DNA of 48,478 nucleotides from Akkermansia muciniphila (GTDB lineage Bacteria > Verrucomicrobiota > Verrucomicrobiia > Verrucomicrobiales > Verrucomicrobiaceae). Shown one piece after another: positions 32,919 through 39,868 of this stretch. The position numbers and the translations under genes were made by a program. Below the pieces are notes generated by a model that was not told the origin of the DNA, did not search any database, and saw only the letters and a program-made list of their open reading frames with translations. Position 1 is the stretch's first letter. The number at the start of each line of letters is the position of its first letter. The stretch lies in contig CAMCWM010000016.1 of NCBI GenBank assembly GCA_945882215.1, forward strand, positions 1-48,478. The letters run 5' to 3'.

Positions 32919-35900
32919 ATGCCTGACGATCCCTCTGCTGCGGCTGATTCCCAGCCGCCACGCACCACCGGTGGAAATTTTCGCTGGGAACCGCCCACAC
33001 CGGCGGAATTGCAGGCATTGATGCCCGGCTACACGATTGAAAAGCTGCTGGGCCGTGGTGGCATGGGCGCAGTTTACAAAGGCATCCAGACGAACCTCGA
33101 ACGCACCGTGGCCATCAAGATCCTGCCGCCGGGCGTGGAGGAGGAAGACCCCAGCTTTGCCGAACGCTTCAAGAACGAGGCCAAGCTCATGGCCAAGCTC
33201 ATGCACCCGGCGGTCGTGGGTGTCTTTGACTTTGGCACCACCAGCGGCGGGCAGCTTTACATCGCCATGGAGTATGTCGATGGCACCGATGTGTCGCAGA
33301 TGATCCGCTCACAGGGCAAATTGCCGCCGGACCATGCGCTGGCCATCACCGCGCATGTGTGCGACGCGCTCGCTGCCGCGCACAAACTGGGCATCGTCCA
33401 CCGCGACATCAAACCTGCCAACATCCTCATCAACATGGAGGGTGCGGTGAAGGTGGCCGACTTCGGCCTCGCGAAGATCGAGGAACCCGGCACCCACGGC
33501 CTCACCAAGACCGGTTATGCCATGGGCACGCCTGACTTCGTCGCCCCCGAGGCGCTCATGCTCGGCACGGCGGTCGATGGCCGCGCTGATCTCTATGCGG
33601 TAGGAGTGATGCTCTATCAGATGCTCACCGGCAACATCCCGCGCGGTGCGTTCAAGCCTGCGGCGGCGCTCGTCCCCGGCCTCGACCCGCGCTACGACCC
33701 GATCATTCTCAAGGCCATGCAGCATGACCGCGAGGAGCGCCACCAGAGCAGCGCAGAGTTGCGGCGTGATCTCGATGTCATCCTCACCGTGCCCTTGGTT
33801 CAGCAGAATGCGCCCGCTGCTGCCGCAGTTCCTGCCGCGCAAGTCGCGCAGGTGCCTGCGCAACGCAGCGCCGCGCAGAAGCCGGTGGCAAAAGGACCGT
33901 CCAGCCCTGCGGGACCGCAGGGAAAGCCTGCGGCGGTGGCAAAGCAGCAACCGGAAAGCAGAAAGCAGAAATCTGCCACCGGCCTCTACATCGGCATCGC
34001 CGCCACAGTCGCGGTGCTCGGCGCGCTGGTGTTCTTGTTCTCCGGCAAAAAACCAGCCGCTGAATCGGGTGCGACGGCATCAGCCGACGCGCGTGCGAAA
34101 CCCGCAGCGCCCGTCAAAGTGGCCGACACATCCAAACCGGCGGTGATCAAGACACCCGCGCCGAAACCGCCCGCGAGCGCCAGCGTCCCCGCGACCGCCA
34201 CCGCATCCGCCCCACCATCCACAGTGAAGTGGCACGACATGCTCGGCGAGTGGCGCGCAGCCGGTCAATTTGTCGGCCCGCGTTGGAAGGATGATGGGAG
34301 CCGGGTGGAGGCTCTGGTCAGGATCATGGGCGAGACTCCTCCGCCCGCCAGAACCGCCTCGCCCGATCAGGCGCTGCGGATCACCTGCACGGCTCCGACG
34401 AAGTATGCGCACAAGTTTTTCCTGCGAGCCAGTGCCATTGGCAACTATACATTTCTCGTCATGCCGTCAGGAGAGTCTCAACTCTGGGTTGATGTGCCTG
34501 GAGGTAAAGCATCGGCGCCGTGGCCCGCGCCGCCAGGCTTTGATCCCAAGGTGCCGCAGACTTGGGAATTCCGCGCGGTGGGCGACACGCTCAGCGCGCA
34601 CTTCGAAGGCAAGCTGATCGGCAGCGTCACCGACGGGCTGATCAAGGACGGCGTGCATAGGGTCTTCAACATTGACCAAGGCACCGTGATCACCGCGATG
34701 GAGTATGCCAGCCTCGGCAGCATCAGTGCGACGTGGCGCGACTGGGTCGCGGAAGGTCGCGCGAGGAAGTGGTTCAATCCGTCGAGCATTCAGGACGACG
34801 GCAAAAATCTTCGATGGCCCAAGTATTGGCCCTTCGATCTTGTGCGTGTCGCCCACGATGCGGCAGTTCGCGTCACTTGGACCCCCACGACCGACTCCCT
34901 GCTGTCCCTCCGCACATTGAGCGAATCGAAGGGCTACGAAAAAGTGGCTGTCTCCGTGCCATCTGACGGGACGCTGGCGGTCCATCATTGGAACGTCAAT
35001 GGTTCAAAACAGAAAAAGCTGCTCAAGAGCTTTGCCTTTCCTGCCGGCATCGCCCCCAGGGCGGAGCACACGCTGGAGGTTCGTCTCATCGGCAGCGTGC
35101 TCTCCACATGGGTGAACGGCCAGCCCCTCGGCAGCGTGGACAACGTGCCGGTCTGGGATGGCGCCATTGTGCTCAACGGCTACGCCGGGCTGATCGTGAA
35201 GAGGCTGGAGTATGCCGTCCTCGACGGCGTGAGCGTCATGCCACCGCCGCCCACCGGCACGACACCCGCGCCCGCCGTCGCTGCTCCGGCAAAAACAACG
35301 CCAGCCGTTCCCACAGCAGTCCCGCCCGGCGCAACCAAAGCCGCAGCCCCCGCTCCCATGCCTCCGCCTGGCGACACCAAAGCCGATGCTCCGGCCGATC
35401 CCGTCGCCATCCGCCTCGCGGAGATCGAGAAACAATTCCTCGCCGCTTACGAGAAGCAGGCCGGCGCCGCGCACAAGACCGCCGTCGCCGATTTGAACGT
35501 GAAATTCAGCGCAGCGCTGGATCGCAGCATCGCCACTGTGTCGCAAGCGGGGAAGCTGGATGAGGCGCTGGAGCTGCGGAATGAAAAAGCGCTCATTCAG
35601 ACCAGAGGCACCGTGCCGGAGGATGACGCGGCGGACATGTCGGAGACATTGAAGACGCTGCGCAAGACCTACCGCGTCACGATGACCACGCTGCTCGCAT
35701 CTCGCGCCAAAAACGCCGCGCCGCTGCACGCCGCGTATGATCGTGCGCTGGCCGCTTATCAGGAAGAACTCACCAAGGCGCAGAAGCTCGATGACGCCCT
35801 GCGCGTGAAGGCCGTGCGGGAGCATGTGAGTACGCAGCGCGAAACACCGGCGGCACCGCAGCCGAGCACACCCGCAACTGGCGCTGCCATCTCGTCCGCA

Positions 35901-37328
35901 GCTAGCGACAAGACTTCCGTGCCCATTGCCCCGACCGCGCCGCCATTGTCCGCAGACAAAGTTTTGCCCCCGCTGCCGAAGGCCACGCCGGAGGAGATTC
36001 GCGCCGTGGTGGAGTGGTGTCTCGGCAAAGGCGGGGACGTCATGGTGTTGGACAATGCCCTGAAAAAGCGCGTCAATAAAATCGACCTGCTTCCCAAGGG
36101 GAAACTCACGCTCGTGGAATTCAAGGTCGATGAGATGGCGATGGATGCCGAGGGCTTGAAATGGCTCGCCATCCTCGGCCGTGCGCCGGACCTGGAGGTT
36201 CTCTTCTTCACCCGAAATCCCGGCACCCTGCCGGGGGAGCGGCTTCGTGGCGCCACGAAGCTGCGAATCCTCGGCATCAAACCCACGGCTGTGGATGATG
36301 CGGCCTTCGCCCATCTCGCGGGATTGAAGAACCTCGAGGAACTTCAACTCCATTCCTTGATCGAGCAGTTCACTGGTACCGGGCTGGGCTATATCACAGA
36401 AAACCTGCTGCGGCTGGTCGTGGACAGCCCCACGCTCACTCAGGAGGGGATGAACTACCTGCCGCGCTTCAAGAAGCTGCAGTTGCTCAGTTTCAACAAT
36501 TACAGCGTGAGGGGCCGCTGCCTCGTCACCGATGCCATGCTGCGAAACGTGGCCGCCCTGCCTGAATTGACGGAATTGGATCTCGCGAAAACGCGCATCG
36601 ACGGCTCCTTCCTTGTCCATCTTCCCACAAACTCCAAGCTTAAGCGGCTCGACCTCGGCGGCATCACGACCTTCAAACCGGAGAACTTCGCGCACATCGC
36701 GAAGCTCAAGCAGTTGGAGGTGCTCGGCCTGCCGCCGATGACGCTCGGCAACACCGAACTGGCCGCGGTCGCCAGCCTGCGCATGCTTCGCGAGCTGTTG
36801 GTGTTCTCCAACGCCACCTTCACGGGCGAAGGCTTCAAGGGGTTGAAGGGTTTCGGCAGCCTCACCCTGCTCGAACTCAGTGCCAGTCCCGTCACCGACG
36901 CCGGGCTGGCAGCCATCGGGGAGACGTTGCCGCATTTGAAATCAATTCGCATGGCGCATGCTCCCGAATTCAAGTCGCCCTCCACAGCGGCCGGATTCGC
37001 CGCCCTCACTTCACGCCTGAAGGAACTCAACGATATCCAGATCGGCGGGAGCGGCATCACCGACGACTGGATGCCCGCCATCGCCCAGGCGAAGGGGGTG
37101 ACCTACATGATGCTGACCGGTGCCCGTGTCACCGACCAGGGTGTCGCGCATCTGATGAAGCTGCCCTTGGGATACCTCCGCCTCGATGGCACCCAGGTCA
37201 CCGACGCGGTGATTCCCATCATCAAAACCTGCCCCACTCTTGGCAATGTGCCGGTCAGCGGCACCAAGATGACCGAGGCCGGCAAGGCGGAACTCCAGCG
37301 CGTCCTGGACGCGCACCGAGGGAAGTGA
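32919..37328 (+). CDS. Giant Ser/Thr kinase with two carbohydrate-binding-like domains and LRRs
   Basis: 1469 residues. Kinase domain at about 35-290 with GRGGMGAVYKG, the ATP Lys in VAIKILPPG, HRD with Asp163, DFG with Asp181 and TPDFVAPEAL, so catalytically complete. A linker with a heptamer repeat leads to one membrane helix (residues 353-375, GLYIGIAATVAVLGALVFLF). Outside follow two related beta domains (437-604 and 605-774) with concanavalin-like features (WEFRAVGDTLSAHFEGKLIG, LEVRLIGSVLSTWVNGQPLG), a proline/alanine linker, a helical coiled-coil region (828-975) and leucine-rich repeats of about 24 residues to the end (LKNLEELQLHSL). It fits a receptor kinase that senses carbohydrate or cell-wall material; ligand unknown. 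Confidence 0.92.
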   Translation: MPDDPSAAADSQPPRTTGGNFRWEPPTPAELQALMPGYTIEKLLGRGGMGAVYKGIQTNLERTVAIKILPPGVEEEDPSFAERFKNEAKLMAKLMHPAVVGVFDFGTTSGGQLYIAMEYVDGTDVSQMIRSQGKLPPDHALAITAHVCDALAAAHKLGIVHRDIKPANILINMEGAVKVADFGLAKIEEPGTHGLTKTGYAMGTPDFVAPEALMLGTAVDGRADLYAVGVMLYQMLTGNIPRGAFKPAAALVPGLDPRYDPIILKAMQHDREERHQSSAELRRDLDVILTVPLVQQNAPAAAAVPAAQVAQVPAQRSAAQKPVAKGPSSPAGPQGKPAAVAKQQPESRKQKSATGLYIGIAATVAVLGALVFLFSGKKPAAESGATASADARAKPAAPVKVADTSKPAVIKTPAPKPPASASVPATATASAPPSTVKWHDMLGEWRAAGQFVGPRWKDDGSRVEALVRIMGETPPPARTASPDQALRITCTAPTKYAHKFFLRASAIGNYTFLVMPSGESQLWVDVPGGKASAPWPAPPGFDPKVPQTWEFRAVGDTLSAHFEGKLIGSVTDGLIKDGVHRVFNIDQGTVITAMEYASLGSISATWRDWVAEGRARKWFNPSSIQDDGKNLRWPKYWPFDLVRVAHDAAVRVTWTPTTDSLLSLRTLSESKGYEKVAVSVPSDGTLAVHHWNVNGSKQKKLLKSFAFPAGIAPRAEHTLEVRLIGSVLSTWVNGQPLGSVDNVPVWDGAIVLNGYAGLIVKRLEYAVLDGVSVMPPPPTGTTPAPAVAAPAKTTPAVPTAVPPGATKAAAPAPMPPPGDTKADAPADPVAIRLAEIEKQFLAAYEKQAGAAHKTAVADLNVKFSAALDRSIATVSQAGKLDEALELRNEKALIQTRGTVPEDDAADMSETLKTLRKTYRVTMTTLLASRAKNAAPLHAAYDRALAAYQEELTKAQKLDDALRVKAVREHVSTQRETPAAPQPSTPATGAAISSAASDKTSVPIAPTAPPLSADKVLPPLPKATPEEIRAVVEWCLGKGGDVMVLDNALKKRVNKIDLLPKGKLTLVEFKVDEMAMDAEGLKWLAILGRAPDLEVLFFTRNPGTLPGERLRGATKLRILGIKPTAVDDAAFAHLAGLKNLEELQLHSLIEQFTGTGLGYITENLLRLVVDSPTLTQEGMNYLPRFKKLQLLSFNNYSVRGRCLVTDAMLRNVAALPELTELDLAKTRIDGSFLVHLPTNSKLKRLDLGGITTFKPENFAHIAKLKQLEVLGLPPMTLGNTELAAVASLRMLRELLVFSNATFTGEGFKGLKGFGSLTLLELSASPVTDAGLAAIGETLPHLKSIRMAHAPEFKSPSTAAGFAALTSRLKELNDIQIGGSGITDDWMPAIAQAKGVTYMMLTGARVTDQGVAHLMKLPLGYLRLDGTQVTDAVIPIIKTCPTLGNVPVSGTKMTEAGKAELQRVLDAHRGK
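33944..33971. repeat. Tandem heptamer repeat (4 units) in the kinase linker
   Basis: Two exact GCAGAAA units preceded by two diverged ones (GCAGCAA, CCGGAAA) in the linker between the kinase domain and the membrane helix, giving QQPESRKQKSA. Confidence 0.75.
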
Positions 37329-37685
37329 GTTTTGTTTTGCCCCCTGCGATGAAACGAAATCGCCGTGATCGGGAAAGGGATGGCTTCGGGTGCCCTGACA
37401 CAGCGCCACCGCATGGTTCTGAGGGCAGACAAGGCCAGCACTGTTGAGTCACCCTTGATCCCCGTGGCCTGCTGTGAGTCCTCCCAGTCTCGCCATTGTG
37501 AATAAACTTCAGCAATGTGAATAATTCCTTGCCAGCATCTTGACGCTCTGACACTCTTTGGCAATTACCGTGATTCATTCAAAAAATCACATTCAGGGAT
37601 CGGCAGGCTTGGCACTCCACTTGCGCCAAAGAAAAACCGTCCCTCCTGGTCGAACACCAGGCCTAACCTCAACCACAGAACCACC
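37329..37685. other. Intergenic region of 357 bp with possible phoH promoter
   Basis: No open frame here looks like a protein. The stretch is richer in A+T than the genes around it. Two copies of a TGTGAATAA word lie 20 bases apart (37497 and 37517), and further on TTGACG (near 37540) with AATTAC 17 bases downstream forms a weak promoter candidate for the PIN-PhoH gene. A short G/C hairpin terminator for the kinase gene is not evident. Confidence 0.5.
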
Positions 37686-39233
37686 ATGGACCGCGACGAC
37701 CATCCAGCATCGGTAGCCCCCACCTTCATTTCCACCCGCCCGTCTGACCCTGGTCCCGTTTCTGTGAATTCCCCGTCCCCTGCCCCCTCCCGCCGTCGCC
37801 GCCAAACTACCCCCGTCGGCACCAAGACTTTTGTGCTCGACACCAACGTCCTGCTGCACGACCCGGCCTGCATCCACCGCTTTGCCGAGCATCACATCTG
37901 CATCCCTGTGGATGTGCTCAGCGAGCTGGACCGCTTCAAAAACGAGATGACCGAGCGCGGCGCGAACGCCCGCGAGGTGCACCGGGCGCTGATGAAGATC
38001 TTTGCCAACAAAGGCTCCTCTGTGACCAACGGCGTGCCCACCGACGGCGGCGGCAGCATCCGCGTGGTCGTTTATGATCCCGATGTTGCCCATGAAGTGC
38101 CAAGCGTGAAGGAGTTCCAGCGCATCTTCCCCGCGCTGGAGAAAGCAGATCACCGCATCCTCGCCTGCACCCTCTGGCTCCGCGAACAGGTCTCGCCGCC
38201 GGTCATTCTCGTCAGCAAAGACCTCAACATGCAGCTCAAGGCCCGCGCCGTGGGCATCGAGTGCGAGGACTACCTGCATGACAAGGTGGAGCCGCGCGAG
38301 GTGGCGAATTTCGACATCGCCCGCGTCGAGGTCAGCCAGCACGAGCTGCAACGCTTCGCCAGCAGCGGACTCCTCACGCTGCCGGAGAACCGCCTCACCG
38401 GCATGGTGGTGAATGATTACGCACTGCTTTCCGCCGGTGAAAAAGCCACCATGCCTGCAAAGCTCAGCGCCCAAGGTGAATACGTCCGCCTGCATCACAC
38501 CCCCGAGTCGATCAAGGTCGGCCAGGGTCGTGCCATCAAGCCGATGAACCTCGGCCAGGCCTGTTTCCTCGATGCGCTGCTCGATCCCGAGATCAGCCTC
38601 GTCACCTGCTACGGCCAGGCCGGCACCGGCAAGACGCTGCTCGCCGTCGCCGCCGCCTTGCAGCAAGTGTTTAACCGCACCTACCACGGCCTCACCGTCA
38701 GCCGTCCCATCGTCGCGATGGGTCAGACGGTCGGTTTCCTGCCCGGCTCGTTGCAGGAAAAGATGCGCCCATGGCTGCAGCCCGTGTACGATGCGCTCGA
38801 CCTCCTCATGCGGCCCATGGAAGGCACGCAGCAGGGCCCGGCGCGGAAAAAGAACCGCTTCATGCCCGAGCCGCAGCAGCAAATCACCGCGCCCGCCGCA
38901 CCGTACGACCCGCTCATCCAGCAGGGCGTCATCGAAATCGAGGCGCTGTGCTACATCCGTGGCCGCAGCATCCCCGACCGCTTCTTCATCCTTGATGAAG
39001 CCCAGCAACTCACCCCGCTGGAGGCCAAAACCATCGTCACCCGTATGTCACGCGGCTCCAAGCTCGTCCTAGTCGGCGATCCGGCCCAGATCGACAATCC
39101 CTACGTGGACAGCCGCAGCAACGGCCTCGTGTACACCCGCCAGCGCATGCGCGGCCAGGCCTTCGCCGCCCACGTACCGCTCGTCAAAGGCGAACGCAGC
39201 GCCCTGGCCGAGGCTGCCGCGAGACTGTTGTAA
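37686..39233 (+). CDS. PIN-PhoH ATPase (PhoH2-like)
   Basis: 515 residues. The first 40 residues are Pro/Ser-rich and probably disordered. The PIN domain starts at TFVLDTNVLLHDP and continues with VDVLSELDRFK and ILVSKDLNMQLKARAVGIEC, keeping the metal Asp residues. A PhoH P-loop ATPase follows: Walker A GQAGTGKT at residues 310-317, Walker B FFILDEAQQLTP, then KLVLVGDPAQIDNPYVDSRS. PIN-PhoH proteins are RNA helicase/RNases in the PhoH2 group; they unwind and cut RNA. The domain is complete and no antitoxin gene is nearby, so regulation as a toxin-antitoxin unit is not shown. A single gene between the large kinase and the EF-hand gene. Confidence 0.93.
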   Translation: MDRDDHPASVAPTFISTRPSDPGPVSVNSPSPAPSRRRRQTTPVGTKTFVLDTNVLLHDPACIHRFAEHHICIPVDVLSELDRFKNEMTERGANAREVHRALMKIFANKGSSVTNGVPTDGGGSIRVVVYDPDVAHEVPSVKEFQRIFPALEKADHRILACTLWLREQVSPPVILVSKDLNMQLKARAVGIECEDYLHDKVEPREVANFDIARVEVSQHELQRFASSGLLTLPENRLTGMVVNDYALLSAGEKATMPAKLSAQGEYVRLHHTPESIKVGQGRAIKPMNLGQACFLDALLDPEISLVTCYGQAGTGKTLLAVAAALQQVFNRTYHGLTVSRPIVAMGQTVGFLPGSLQEKMRPWLQPVYDALDLLMRPMEGTQQGPARKKNRFMPEPQQQITAPAAPYDPLIQQGVIEIEALCYIRGRSIPDRFFILDEAQQLTPLEAKTIVTRMSRGSKLVLVGDPAQIDNPYVDSRSNGLVYTRQRMRGQAFAAHVPLVKGERSALAEAAARLL

Positions 39234-39376
39234 GCGGGCGCACCACACACACGCACAAAAATTGCCCAATCTTTTTTGAAACTGCTTGGGGGCATTCGCG
39301 TTAAAGCACGCCACACGCAGGCTTGGAACACCAACCCCCGCGTTCCGCAAACACAAACCAGCATCAACCACAGACT

Positions 39377-39679
39377 ATGAAATCGATCACCTCGATCCTC
39401 GCCATCCTCGCCCTCGCCGCCACCGTCAACGCCGCCGATGGCGACGCCAAGAAGCCCGAAGCCGGCAAGAAAAAGGGCCCCCCAAATCCAGAGCAGATGA
39501 TGAAGTCCCTCGACAAGGATGGCAACGGCTCCATCTCCAAAGAAGAGTACCTGGCCTCCCCTGGAGCCAAAAAGGACGCCGCCAAGGCTGAAGAGCGCTT
39601 CGGCAAGATGGACAAGAACAAGGACGGCTCCCTTTCCAAGGAAGAAATCACTCCGAAGCCCCAGAAAGACGCGAAGTAA
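39377..39679 (+). CDS. Secreted EF-hand protein
   Basis: 100 residues from ATG 39377; a signal peptide (MKSITSILAILALAATVNAA) fixes this start. Two canonical EF-hand loops are DKDGNGSISKEE and DKNKDGSLSKEE, both with acidic residues at 1, 3, 5 and 12. The rest is Lys/Pro/Glu-rich. It probably binds calcium in the periplasm or outside. It is common in PVC bacteria as single small proteins; the partner is unknown. A strong terminator follows 29 bp after the stop, so it is a monocistron. Confidence 0.9.
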   Translation: MKSITSILAILALAATVNAADGDAKKPEAGKKKGPPNPEQMMKSLDKDGNGSISKEEYLASPGAKKDAAKAEERFGKMDKNKDGSLSKEEITPKPQKDAK

Positions 39680-39707
39680 CCTCGCTGCTCTGACTTAAGG
39701 TCACCCA

Positions 39708-39741
39708 CGCCGCACCCGCCCCGCGCGAGTGCGGCGTTTTT
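39708..39741 (+). terminator. Rho-independent terminator after the EF-hand gene
   Basis: Stem CGCCGCAC (39708-39715) pairs with GTGCGGCG (39729-39736) across a GC-rich 13-base loop, followed by TTTTTC. Good strength and correct place for the plus-strand EF-hand gene. Confidence 0.88.
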
Positions 39742-39816
39742 CTTGCCAAACTCGGAAGCACAGGCACCTCGCCACCCGTACGTTGTTCATCCTGAAAACC
39801 TGGATTGATGCTCAGG

Positions 39817-39844
39817 CCATCAACTATCAACCATTCACCATCAA
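39817..39844. repeat. Tandem heptamer repeat (4 units), intergenic
   Basis: Units near CCATCAA (first and last exact; CTATCAA in second place) lie 24 bp before the start of the second PSD1 gene, the only fully intergenic heptamer array seen. It could affect translation initiation or be a copy of the coding arrays. Confidence 0.75.
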
Positions 39845-39868
39845 CTCTGGTTTCCAGCTTCTCACCGC

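Noticed and set aside
35004..36935. 643-residue minus-strand frame opposite the large kinase
   Set aside because: Arg/Gln/His-rich composition typical of antisense frames in GC-rich DNA; the plus strand encodes clear LRRs.
37593..39008. 471-residue minus-strand frame opposite the PIN-PhoH gene
   Set aside because: The plus strand carries intact Walker A and B and PIN motifs; the antisense frame has none.
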